From Modestobacter roseus (lineage in GTDB: Bacteria; Actinomycetota; Actinomycetes; Mycobacteriales; Geodermatophilaceae): DNA of 64,000 bases. The notes below the pieces were generated by a model. That model worked only from the letters and a program-made list of their open reading frames with translations, made no database searches and had not been told where the DNA came from. This document shows, piece after piece, positions 25,686-33,775 of the stretch (position 1 is the stretch's first letter; every line of letters starts with the position of its first letter). The position numbers were made by a program, and so were the translations under genes. The stretch lies in the NCBI RefSeq assembly GCF_007994135.1, contig NZ_VLKF01000001.1:3162001-3226000 (forward strand). Reading direction: 5' to 3'.

Positions 25686-25790
25686 GCGCCTGCCTTCGTC
25701 GACGATGACGGGACCGGCACACGGTGCCACAGCGTGTGAGCGTGGCCACAACGCGCTCCCGCCTGGCGGGAGACCGGCCCGGCAGACGCG

Positions 25791-25825
25791 GCCGGCTGCG
25801 GGGTCTGACGACACCCGCAGCCGGC
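25791..25825 (-). terminator. Terminator of the small acidic protein gene
   Basis: GCCGGCTGCGGG and CCCGCAGCCGGC form a perfect 12-bp stem with an 11-base loop, four bases beyond the stop at 25830. Confidence 0.7.
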
Positions 25826-25829
25826 GCGG

Positions 25830-25985
25830 TCACGGCTGTGGTGCCTGCGAGGGGTCACCGTCCCAGTCCCGGCCGGCGCGATCGGCGTTCTCCGACGCGC
25901 TGTCCGTGGAGCCCTCGACGGCCTCCACCATCTCCTGGTCGGTGAGCTCCTCACCAGCCGGCTGCACGTTGCTGGGCTCGGTCAT
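25830..25985 (-). CDS. Small acidic hypothetical protein
   Basis: 51 residues starting with ATG at 25985 after GAGGAGTCCTG. The sequence is strongly acidic and polar (GEELTDQEMVEAVEGSTD), with no Cys, no signal peptide and probably little fixed structure. A good ribosome-binding site and its own terminator support it as a real gene. Function unknown. Confidence 0.65.
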   Translation of the reverse strand: MTEPSNVQPAGEELTDQEMVEAVEGSTDSASENADRAGRDWDGDPSQAPQP

Positions 25986-26059
25986 CAGGACTCCTCGTCG
26001 TCCGCGGGACTGCTGTCCCAGCGGCCCTCCCCGCTGCCCCGGGGGCGCAAACCAGGCGC

Positions 26060-26467
26060 TCAGCCGGCCGGTGGCGGCTCGCCGGCGGCCACCGGGGCCA
26101 GCTCGAACCACACCCGCTTGCCGCCCCGGTGGTCCTCGGCCCCCCAGCGGTCGGAGATCGCCGCGACCAACCGCATGCCGCGGCCCCGCTCGGACTCGTG
26201 GTCGAGCTCGCGCACGACCGGGCGGACGGCGGAGCCGTCGACCACGCCGATGCGCAGCCAGGCACCGCCCAGCGTCAGCTCGAGGGTGAACGAGCCGTCC
26301 CCGGCGTGGTCGACGACGTTCGCCACCAGTTCCGTCGCCAGCAGTTCGGCGTCCTCACGGTCGTGCGGGGCGTCCCACGTGCGCAGCACCTCGCGGACCA
26401 GCCGGCGGACCAGGGGGACGCTGGCGGGGGCGACCGGCAGGTCGATGCTGGCGGTGAAGGTGGACAT
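26060..26467 (-). CDS. ATP-binding protein, anti-sigma factor kinase-like (HATPase_c_2)
   Basis: 135 residues of the SpoIIAB/RsbW-like fold. The N box reads LLATELVANVVDHAGDGSF, and the G1-like region is DHESERGRGMRLVAAISDRWG with the terminal GGKRVWFELAP. Such stand-alone kinases bind or phosphorylate sigma or anti-anti-sigma factors in actinobacteria. No sigma or STAS gene is adjacent, so its partner is elsewhere. ATG at 26467. A CAGTCG-CGGC-CGACTG inverted repeat (26489-26504) lies just upstream. Confidence 0.85.
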   Translation of the reverse strand: MSTFTASIDLPVAPASVPLVRRLVREVLRTWDAPHDREDAELLATELVANVVDHAGDGSFTLELTLGGAWLRIGVVDGSAVRPVVRELDHESERGRGMRLVAAISDRWGAEDHRGGKRVWFELAPVAAGEPPPAG

Positions 26468-26546
26468 CTGGCCCCGTTCGTACCGAGTCAGTCGCGGCCG
26501 ACTGGATCGGGGCCAACGATGACAGTGACGCTGCGCATCTGCAACC

Positions 26547-26564
26547 CCCATTGCGTGCAATGGG
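26547..26564. promoter_or_regulatory. Operator-like perfect palindrome
   Basis: CCCATTGC-GT-GCAATGGG, 8-bp arms, covering the place of the -35 for a TAGTGT box at 26577-26582. A second, wider repeat GTCGTT...AACGAC (26568-26595) brackets that -10. The neighbouring HTH protein is the obvious candidate binder. Confidence 0.6.
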
Positions 26565-26627
26565 CGTGTCGTTGGATAGTGTGCAATCGAACGACGGTCC
26601 CCGACCCCGACCGCTGATCGGACGGAC

Positions 26628-26984
26628 ATGAGCGGATCTGCCGACGAGCCCGCCACCCGCGCGCTGACCCACCTCGTCGCCGAGCTGGACGCCTGCGTCT
26701 CCGCGCTCGAACACGCCCGGAATCGCGCGGAGACCCTGCTCGACGCGCGCGAGGCCGGCCGCCCGTGGCTCGACGTCGTGAGCGAGGAGCAGCGCCCGCT
26801 GGTGGTCGAGAGCATCAGCACCGTGCTGGGCACGCTCTCGACCGCCGGCCACGCCTGGCGGCGCGAGCAGGCGGCGGCGCTCCGGGCGGAGGGCGTGAGC
26901 ATCAACCGCATCGCCGCACTGTTCGGCGTGACCCGGCAGCGGATCTCCGCCCTGCTCCGGGAGGCCGGCGACGACCGGCCCTGA
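26628..26984 (+). CDS. Small helix-turn-helix DNA-binding protein
   Basis: 118 residues, ATG at 26628. The N-terminal 60 residues are helical (HLVAELDACVSALEHARNRAETLL). The C-terminus carries a resolvase/sigma-type HTH: LRAEGVSINRIAALFGVTRQRISALLRE, with a Gly-Val start of recognition helix. It resembles many unnamed actinobacterial regulators. It probably binds the palindrome over its own promoter and represses itself. It ends ten bases from the convergent hrpA. Confidence 0.78.
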   Translation: MSGSADEPATRALTHLVAELDACVSALEHARNRAETLLDAREAGRPWLDVVSEEQRPLVVESISTVLGTLSTAGHAWRREQAAALRAEGVSINRIAALFGVTRQRISALLREAGDDRP

Positions 26985-26993
26985 CGGCCCGGG

Positions 26994-29900
26994 TCAGGGC
27001 AGCAGCTGGTCGATCGCCTTGTAGACCCGCTGCTCGGAGACCGGCCGGGACGTGCCCACCACCTGGGCGAAGAGCCCCACCCGCAGCTCCTCGACCATCC
27101 ACCGCACGCGCGCGACCGGGTCGTCCGGCGCCCCGGTGGCTGGCACCTGCCCGCGCAGCTGCTCGTACTCGGCGGTGACCGCCGCGACGGACTCCATCAG
27201 CAGGGCGTCCCGGACGGCGTTGGCCGGCAGCCGCTCCAGCCGGTGGGCCATCGCGGTGAGGTAGCGGACCAGGTCCGGCAGCCGCCGACGACCGGCCGCG
27301 GCGACGAAACCGCGGTGCAGCAGTCCGCCCATCTGGGCGCGCAGGTCGGCGATCGCCGCCTCCGGCACCCGGCGTCCGGGCGCGGCACCGATGGCGATGG
27401 CGACCTCGCGGGCCTGGGTCAGCACCGCCTCCACCCGGCGGACGGCGTCGGAGGTCAGCGGCAGCAGCTGCTCGCGCGCCGAGGCGACCAGCGCGGTGAA
27501 CGCCGCCTCGGTCCGCGGCGGACCGCCGCCCGCGGCGATGAGCTCGTCGGCCGCCGCGTCCACGCAGTCGGCCACCAGGTCGGGGATCTCGCCGTCCGGG
27601 TTGAACTGCAGCGCCAGCCGGCTGCGCGGGCCCAGCCCCTTGACCACCTGCTTGACCGGTGCCCCGGCGACCAGCACCAGCAGCCGCCGCGCGCCGCGCC
27701 AGCCCAGCCGGGTCGCCTCGGCCTGGGTGGCCACCACCCGGACGCCGACCGTCGCGCCCTCGTCGACCAGCGCGGGGTACGCGGTGACCACGTGGCCGCC
27801 GCGCTGCACCTCCACGGTCGCCGGCAGGTCCCCGAAGGTCCAGCTGGTCTGGCCGGTGCGCTCGTAGGTGGACGCCGCCCGCGCCAGGCTGGCCCGGGCC
27901 TGCGGTGCCACCTCGGCACGCAGCGCGGTCAGGTCCTTGCCCTGGGCCAGCGGGCGCTGCTGGTCGTCGAGCACCCGGAAGGTCGCCCGCAGGTGGGCGG
28001 GCACCTCGGCCGGCTGCCAGGCGTCGGGCGGGATGACGACCGAGGTGGCCCGGCGCAGTTCGCGCTCCAGCGCCGGCAGCAGCGGCTCGGTGGGGTCGAT
28101 GTGCGGCAGGACCTCACGCACCCGGTCGGGGATGGGCACCAGGCCGCGGCGCAGCTGCTTGGGCAGGGAGCGCAGCAGCTCGGTGACCAGCTCCGCCCGC
28201 TGCCCGGGCACGGTGAACGCCAGCGACTCCCCGGAGGTCGCGGCCAGGGTGTCCAGCACGCCCAGCGGGACGTCGACGGTGACGCCGTCCCCGGCCGCGC
28301 CCGGGTCGAAGGCGTAGGACAGCGGCAGGGTCAGCCCCTGGGTCAGGCGCACCTCGTCGGGGTAGTCCTCGACCTGCACCTGCCCGGCCACCGCGGCGTT
28401 GGTCAGCATCTCCGGGGTGAAGGTGAGCAGGTCCGGGGTGTGCCGCCGGGCCTCCTTCCACCACCGGTCGAAGTGCCGGGTGGACACGACGTCGGCCGGC
28501 ACCCGCTCGTCGTAGAGCTCGAACACCGTCTCGTCGTCGACCCGGATGTCCCGGCGGCGGGCCCGCTCCTCCAGCTCGGCGACCCGCTCGATCGCCGCCT
28601 GGTTCTCCGCCCAGAACCGGTGGTGGGTCGTCCACTCGCCCTGCACCAGGGCGTGCCGGATGAACAGCTCGCGGGAGACGCCCGGGTCGATCGAGCCGTA
28701 CTGCACCCGCCGGCCGACCACCAGCGGCAGGCCGTAGAGGGTGACCCGCTCGGTGGCGACCACCGAGCCGCGCTTGGCGTCCCACCGCGGCTCGCTGTAC
28801 TGCCGCTTCACCAGGTGGTCGGCGAGCCGCTCGACGACCTCGGGGTCGATCCGGGCGACGGTACGGGCGAACAGCCGGCTGGTCTCGACCAGCTCGGCGG
28901 CGACCACCCAGCGCGGCGGCTTCTTGGCCAGCGGCGTGCCCGGGGCGAGCACGAACCGGGTGTTGCGGGTGCCCAGGTACTCGCGTCCGGGCCGGCCGGG
29001 CTTGCCGCTGCGGTCCTTCACCGGCTCGGCCTGCACCCCCACCTGGCTGAGCAGCCCGGCCAGCAGGGACGCCGTCACCCCGCGCTCGTCGGGGGCGTCG
29101 GCGAGCGTGCCGGTCGTCATGCCCAGCCGGCGGGCGGTGCTGCGCAGCTGGCCGTGCAGGTCCTGCCACTCGCGGATGCGCAGGTAGTGCAGGAACTCCC
29201 GCTTCACGGTGCGGCGGAACTGGTTGCCGGAGAGCTCGTCCTGCTGCTCCCCGAGGTACCGCCACAGGTTGAGCAGCGCCAGGAAGTCGGAGTTCTCGTC
29301 GGCGAAGCGCTTGTGCAGCTCGTCGGCGGCCTGCTGGTGCTCGGCCGGGCGCTCCCGCACGTCCTGCACGGTGAGCCCGGCGGCGATGACGAGCACCTCC
29401 TCCAGCACCCCGCGCCGGTCGGCCTCCACGACCATGCGCGCGATCCGCGGGTCCAGCGGCAGCGCGGCCAGCGACCGGCCGGTCTCGGTGAGCTTCCCCT
29501 CGCCGTCGAGGGCGGCGAGCTCCTCGAGCAGCGCCAGCCCGTCGGCCACCGCCCGGCGGTCCGGCGGGTCGATGAACGGGAAGTCCGCGACGTCACCCAG
29601 GTCGAGCGAGGCCATCTGCAGCAGCACCGAGGCCAGGTTGGTGCGCAGGATCTCCGGGTCGGTGTACTCGGGGCGGCCGTCGAAGTCGGCTTCGCTGTAG
29701 AGCCGGATCGCGATGCCCTCGCTGGTGCGCCCGCACCGGCCGGCGCGCTGCCGGGCAGAGGCCTGGCTGACCGGCTCGATCGGCAGCCGCTGCACCTTCG
29801 TGCGATGGCTGTACCGGGAGATCCGCGCGGTGCCCGGGTCGACGACGTACGTGATGCCCGGCACCGTCAGCGACGTCTCGGCGACGTTGGTGGCCAGCAC

Positions 29901-30950
29901 GATCCGCCGTCCGGTGTGCGCCTGGAAGACCTTGTGCTGGTCGGCGGCGCTCAGCCTGGAGTAGAGCGGGAGCACCTCGATCGGCGCACCGGACCGTTCC
30001 GTCACCCCGCCCAGCGCCTCGGCGGTGTCCCGGATCTCGCGCTCACCGGCGAGGAAGACCAGCACGTCGCCCGGGCCCTCGGCGACCAGCTCGGCGCAGG
30101 CGTCGACGATCGCGCTCACCTGGTCGCGGTCCGGATCGGCGTCCGGGTCGTCGGGGTCGATGACGGGCCGGTAGCGGACCTCGACCGGGTAGGTGCGCCC
30201 GCTGACCTCGACGACCGGCACCTGCGCGCCGTCCTGGCTGAAGTGCTTGGCGATCCGGTCGACGTCGATGGTCGCCGAGGTGATGACCAGCTTCAGGTCC
30301 GGGCGGCGGGGCAGCAGCCGGGCGAGGTAGCCCAGCAGGAAGTCGATGTTGAGGCTCCGCTCGTGCGCCTCGTCGATGATGATCGTGTCGTACTGGCGCA
30401 GCATCCGGTCGCGCTGCACCTCGGCCAGCAGCACGCCGTCGGTCATCAGCTTGACCAGGGTCCGGTCGCCCACCTCGTCGGTGAAGCGCACCTTCCAGCC
30501 GACGACGTCGCCCAGCGGGGTGCCGATCTCCTCGGCGATCCGCTCGGCGACCGTACGGGCGGCGATCCGCCGCGGCTGGGTGTGCCCGATGCGACCGCGC
30601 ACGCCGCGGCCGAGCCCGAGCAGGATCTTCGGCAGCTGGGTGGTCTTCCCCGAGCCGGTCTCGCCGGCCACGACCACGACCTGGGAGTCGCGGAGGGCCG
30701 CGGCGATGTCGTCCCGCCGCTGACTGACCGGCAGCTCCTCGGGGTAGCTCAGCACCGGGACGGCGGCGCGACGGGCCGCGAGGCGGGCCTCGGCGGCGGC
30801 CACGTCCGCGGCGATGCGGTCGCGCTGGCCGGCGCGGGCGGCCGGGTCCTTGGTGCGCCGGGTGCCGTCCAGGCGCCGGCGGAGCCGGTGCTCGTCGGCG
30901 AGGGTCAACGCGGGCAGCCGCGAGCGCAGTTCGTCGTGCGGGGTGCTCAC
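26994..30950 (-). CDS. hrpA: ATP-dependent RNA helicase HrpA
   Basis: 1318 residues, the normal HrpA length. GTG at 30950 gives STPHDELRSRLPALTLADEHRLRRR; the in-frame sequence beyond it is not coding. Walker A is GETGSGKTTQLPK, motif II DEAH (IIIDEAHERSLNIDF), motif III SAT (VITSATID), motif VI QRAGRCGR. Helicase-associated and OB-like domains follow, then the large DUF3418 domain that defines bacterial HrpA. It remodels mRNA or ribosome complexes in the cytoplasm. Monocistronic. Confidence 0.95.
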   Translation of the reverse strand: MSTPHDELRSRLPALTLADEHRLRRRLDGTRRTKDPAARAGQRDRIAADVAAAEARLAARRAAVPVLSYPEELPVSQRRDDIAAALRDSQVVVVAGETGSGKTTQLPKILLGLGRGVRGRIGHTQPRRIAARTVAERIAEEIGTPLGDVVGWKVRFTDEVGDRTLVKLMTDGVLLAEVQRDRMLRQYDTIIIDEAHERSLNIDFLLGYLARLLPRRPDLKLVITSATIDVDRIAKHFSQDGAQVPVVEVSGRTYPVEVRYRPVIDPDDPDADPDRDQVSAIVDACAELVAEGPGDVLVFLAGEREIRDTAEALGGVTERSGAPIEVLPLYSRLSAADQHKVFQAHTGRRIVLATNVAETSLTVPGITYVVDPGTARISRYSHRTKVQRLPIEPVSQASARQRAGRCGRTSEGIAIRLYSEADFDGRPEYTDPEILRTNLASVLLQMASLDLGDVADFPFIDPPDRRAVADGLALLEELAALDGEGKLTETGRSLAALPLDPRIARMVVEADRRGVLEEVLVIAAGLTVQDVRERPAEHQQAADELHKRFADENSDFLALLNLWRYLGEQQDELSGNQFRRTVKREFLHYLRIREWQDLHGQLRSTARRLGMTTGTLADAPDERGVTASLLAGLLSQVGVQAEPVKDRSGKPGRPGREYLGTRNTRFVLAPGTPLAKKPPRWVVAAELVETSRLFARTVARIDPEVVERLADHLVKRQYSEPRWDAKRGSVVATERVTLYGLPLVVGRRVQYGSIDPGVSRELFIRHALVQGEWTTHHRFWAENQAAIERVAELEERARRRDIRVDDETVFELYDERVPADVVSTRHFDRWWKEARRHTPDLLTFTPEMLTNAAVAGQVQVEDYPDEVRLTQGLTLPLSYAFDPGAAGDGVTVDVPLGVLDTLAATSGESLAFTVPGQRAELVTELLRSLPKQLRRGLVPIPDRVREVLPHIDPTEPLLPALERELRRATSVVIPPDAWQPAEVPAHLRATFRVLDDQQRPLAQGKDLTALRAEVAPQARASLARAASTYERTGQTSWTFGDLPATVEVQRGGHVVTAYPALVDEGATVGVRVVATQAEATRLGWRGARRLLVLVAGAPVKQVVKGLGPRSRLALQFNPDGEIPDLVADCVDAAADELIAAGGGPPRTEAAFTALVASAREQLLPLTSDAVRRVEAVLTQAREVAIAIGAAPGRRVPEAAIADLRAQMGGLLHRGFVAAAGRRRLPDLVRYLTAMAHRLERLPANAVRDALLMESVAAVTAEYEQLRGQVPATGAPDDPVARVRWMVEELRVGLFAQVVGTSRPVSEQRVYKAIDQLLP

Positions 30951-31038
30951 GGTCGTTCGGGGTTCCTCTCCGGTGCGGGCTCCCTCCAGCGTCCCATCCC
31001 GGCCCCGGACGTCGTCCGCGTCACAGTCCGTGCTCGGC

Positions 31039-31081
31039 GCAACTTGTTGCATGCATGGCGCAACGGCTTGTAGGGTGCAAC
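31039..31081 (+). promoter_or_regulatory. marR promoter with overlapping GCAAC operators
   Basis: TTGCAT (31047-31052) and TAGGGT (31071-31076), 18 bases apart, form a good promoter. GCAAC-TT-GTTGC (31039-31050) overlaps the -35; further GCAAC half-sites lie at 31060-31064 and 31077-31081. Spacing suits autorepression by MarR. Confidence 0.6.
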
Positions 31082-31145
31082 CGTTCCCGGCGCAGCGCGG
31101 CGCCGTCGGCACCCCCCGATGACCCTCCTGACGACCGGAGACGCC

Positions 31146-31706
31146 GTGACCGACCTCGCGTCCGCACCGGGCCCCGCCCCGGCCGCCGAGACGCCCACGA
31201 CCCTCTCCGACGAGCTGTCCCGCCTGATGCGCCTGATGCACGCGCTCAAGGCCGCCGGCCCCACCGGGGCGGCGGGCGGCGACGCGCGCGAGCGCGCGGC
31301 CCACGTCCTGCTGTTCCCGCTGACCCGCCTCGGCCCGCTGCGCCAGGGCGCGCTCGCCGAGCTCGTCCACGCCGACCCGTCCACGGTGAGCCGGCACGTC
31401 ACCCTGCTGGTCGACCGCGGGCTGGTGCGCCGGGTCGCCGACGAGCAGGACGGCCGGGTCAGCCGCCTGGTCGTCACCGCGGCCGGCGAGGCCGCCCTCG
31501 ACCAGCTCCGCCAGGAGCGCGACGCGCTGCTCACCGCGGTGACCGCCGACTGGGCGCCGGGTGACCTGGCCGGGTTCACCGCCCAGCTGCGCCGGTTCGT
31601 GCAGGACCTCACCGACCACCTCCCCACCCTGGGCTCCGCCACCGGCGGCGCCCTCACCTCCAGCGGCGCCCCCACCGGCACGACCTCCCCCGAGAAGGAC
31701 CGATGA
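31146..31706 (+). CDS. MarR family transcriptional regulator
   Basis: 186 residues from GTG at 31146 (GGAG eight bases upstream); ATG at 31119 is an alternative with no such site. The winged helix reads LRQGALAELVHADPSTVSRHVTLLVDRGLVRRVADEQDGRVSRL, with the typical DxR-S wing. The stop overlaps the start of the MFS exporter (ATGA), so it is almost certainly the exporter's local repressor. Ligand unknown, likely a phenolic or drug. Confidence 0.9.
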   Translation: MTDLASAPGPAPAAETPTTLSDELSRLMRLMHALKAAGPTGAAGGDARERAAHVLLFPLTRLGPLRQGALAELVHADPSTVSRHVTLLVDRGLVRRVADEQDGRVSRLVVTAAGEAALDQLRQERDALLTAVTADWAPGDLAGFTAQLRRFVQDLTDHLPTLGSATGGALTSSGAPTGTTSPEKDR

Positions 31707-33613
31707 CCCAGACCAGCGACCGCGCGTCCGCGGCCGACCGGCGCGGTGCCCGCGCCGCCGCCGCCGCGCCCGACGCCTCCGGGGCGTTCACCCACCGCCA
31801 GATCATGACCATCCTCGGCGGCCTCCTGCTCGGCATGTTCCTCGCCGCGCTGGACCAGACCGTGGTCTCGACCGCGATCCGCACGATCGCCGACGACCTG
31901 GAGGGCTACGACCTCCAGGCGTGGGCGACCACCGCGTTCCTGATCACCTCGACGATCACCACCCCGCTCTACGGCAAGTTGAGCGACATGTACGGCCGCC
32001 GGCCGTTCTACCTGTTCGCCATCGCCGTCTTCGTGGTCGGCTCGATGCTGTGCGGCCTGGCCGACACGATGTACCAGCTGGCCGCCTACCGGGCGGTCCA
32101 GGGCATCGGGGCCGGTGGCCTGATGTCGCTGGCGCTGGCGATCATCGCCGACATCGTGCCGCCGCGGGAGCGCTCGAAGTACCAGGGCTACTTCATGGCG
32201 GTCTTCGGCACCTCCAGCGTGCTGGGCCCGGTCATCGGCGGGTTCCTCTCCGGCCAGTCCTCGATCCTGGCGATCACCGGCTGGCGCTGGATCTTCTACG
32301 TCAACGTGCCGCTGGGCATCCTGGCCTTCGCCGTCGTCTTCAAGGTGCTGCACCTGCCGCACACCAAGCGCGAGCACCGCATCGACTGGCCGGGCGCGCT
32401 GGCCCTGATCACGTTCCTCGTCCCGCTGCTGATCGTCGCCGAGCAGGGGCGGACCTGGGGCTGGGGCAGCACCGGGGCCCTGGTCTGCTACGCCCTCTCC
32501 GCCGTCGGCCTCGTGCTCTTCGTGCTCGCCGAGCGGGCCTACCGGGACGACGCCCTGCTGCCGCTGCGGATGTTCGCCAACCGCACCTTCGCGGTGAGCA
32601 GCCTCAGCAGCATCGTGCTGGGCGCCGGCATGTTCGGCGGGATCCTGCTGCTGCCGCAGTACCTGCAGATCGTGCACGGGTCGACCCCCACCGAGGCCGG
32701 CCTGGAGATGATCCCGCTGGTGCTGGGGATCATGCTCGGCTCGGTCATCGCCGGTCAGACCATCGCCCGGACCGAGAAGTACAAGCTGTTCCCGCTGGTC
32801 GGCGTGGTGTTCATCGTCGCCGCGCTGGTGTCCCTGTCGTTCATCGTCGGCGCGGACACCTCGGTCCTGGTGATGTTCCCGTTCATGCTGCTGATGGGCC
32901 TGGGCCTGGGCTTCAACTTCCAGCCGGTGATCCTCGCGGTGCAGAACGCGGTCAGCCCCCGGGAGATCGGCGTCGCCACCTCGTCGGTGACGTTCTTCCG
33001 CCAGATGGGCGGCACCCTGGGGACGGCGGTCTTCCTCTCCGTGCTGTTCACCCGGCTGCCCAGCGACATCGGGAACGCCGTCGCGGACAGCGCCGCGGCG
33101 AACCCCGAGCTGGCCCCGCAGCTGCAGGCCGCGGCGGGGAACGCGAGCGACCTGTCGGACACCTCGTTCATCCAGCAGCTGCCCAGCGCCGTGGCCCTGC
33201 CGTTCAAGACCGGCTTCGCGGACTCCATCGACATGGTCTTCCTGATCGCCGCGGGCGTGGTGGCCCTGGGCTTCTTCGTGCTGCTCTTCCTGCCCCAGCT
33301 GCCGCTGCGCACCCAGTCGGGCATCCAGGCCCAGCAGGCGGGTGAGGGACCGGCCAGCGACCCGGCCGCGCACGACCCGGCGCTGGCCAGCGCGAACGCC
33401 GCCGGGGCGGCCGCACCCACCTCGACGCCGCCGCCGGTGGACGACGCCGACCGCACCGACCGGCGCCTGACCGAGGGCGGTGGCCGCCACGAGGCCGCCG
33501 AGGCCGAGGACGACCGATCCGAGGGTGGCCGGCACGAGGCGGCGCCGGACCAGCCGACCGGGCTGGCCAGCGTGCCCGCCGACCACCTGCCGGACGACGT
33601 CCGCAGGGGCTGA
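31703..33613 (+). CDS. DHA2-type MFS multidrug exporter (EmrB/QacA family)
   Basis: 636 residues with about 14 membrane segments. Motif A reads YGKLSDMYGRRPFYL, and motif C TSSVLGPVIGGFLSG marks a proton-driven drug antiporter. The segment LDQTVVSTAIRTIADDL is motif D1 of the 14-helix family. After the last helix (residue about 540) comes a 95-residue charged tail rich in Ala, Asp, Glu and His, likely disordered. Translationally coupled to marR. Confidence 0.93.
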   Translation: MTQTSDRASAADRRGARAAAAAPDASGAFTHRQIMTILGGLLLGMFLAALDQTVVSTAIRTIADDLEGYDLQAWATTAFLITSTITTPLYGKLSDMYGRRPFYLFAIAVFVVGSMLCGLADTMYQLAAYRAVQGIGAGGLMSLALAIIADIVPPRERSKYQGYFMAVFGTSSVLGPVIGGFLSGQSSILAITGWRWIFYVNVPLGILAFAVVFKVLHLPHTKREHRIDWPGALALITFLVPLLIVAEQGRTWGWGSTGALVCYALSAVGLVLFVLAERAYRDDALLPLRMFANRTFAVSSLSSIVLGAGMFGGILLLPQYLQIVHGSTPTEAGLEMIPLVLGIMLGSVIAGQTIARTEKYKLFPLVGVVFIVAALVSLSFIVGADTSVLVMFPFMLLMGLGLGFNFQPVILAVQNAVSPREIGVATSSVTFFRQMGGTLGTAVFLSVLFTRLPSDIGNAVADSAAANPELAPQLQAAAGNASDLSDTSFIQQLPSAVALPFKTGFADSIDMVFLIAAGVVALGFFVLLFLPQLPLRTQSGIQAQQAGEGPASDPAAHDPALASANAAGAAAPTSTPPPVDDADRTDRRLTEGGGRHEAAEAEDDRSEGGRHEAAPDQPTGLASVPADHLPDDVRRG

Positions 33614-33625
33614 CCCCGCACGTCG

Positions 33626-33658
33626 GCGGCCCCTCTCCCTGCCCGGGAGAGGGGCCGC
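33626..33658 (+). terminator. Terminator of the marR-MFS operon
   Basis: GCGGCCCCTCTCCC and GGGAGAGGGGCCGC form a perfect 14-bp stem with a five-base loop, 13 bases past the MFS stop. Confidence 0.8.
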
Positions 33659-33685
33659 GGTGTCGTCCTCGATGGGCAACCGCCG

Positions 33686-33757
33686 GTTGATCATGGGCGA
33701 ATGGCCACCGACACGCCGTCGACCGGCGTGTCTCGCGTCCAGACGCCCATGATCAAC
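33686..33757. repeat. Nested inverted repeat (mobile-repeat-like element)
   Basis: Outer arms GTTGATCATGGGCG (33686-33699) and CGCCCATGATCAAC (33744-33757) are a perfect 14-bp match 44 bases apart. Inside, ACACGCCG and CGGCGTGT (33711-33731) form a second hairpin. The element lies between convergent genes, after the MFS terminator. Resembles a dispersed intergenic repeat; copy number is unknown. Confidence 0.75.
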
Positions 33758-33775
33758 GGGCGTGGGGTGGCCGTG

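Noticed and set aside
27243-31073. Very long plus-strand ORF (about 1276 codons) opposite hrpA
   Set aside because: An antisense shadow of third-position GC bias: low-complexity Gly/Arg/Gln/His text with no domain, fully overlapping a well-identified helicase.
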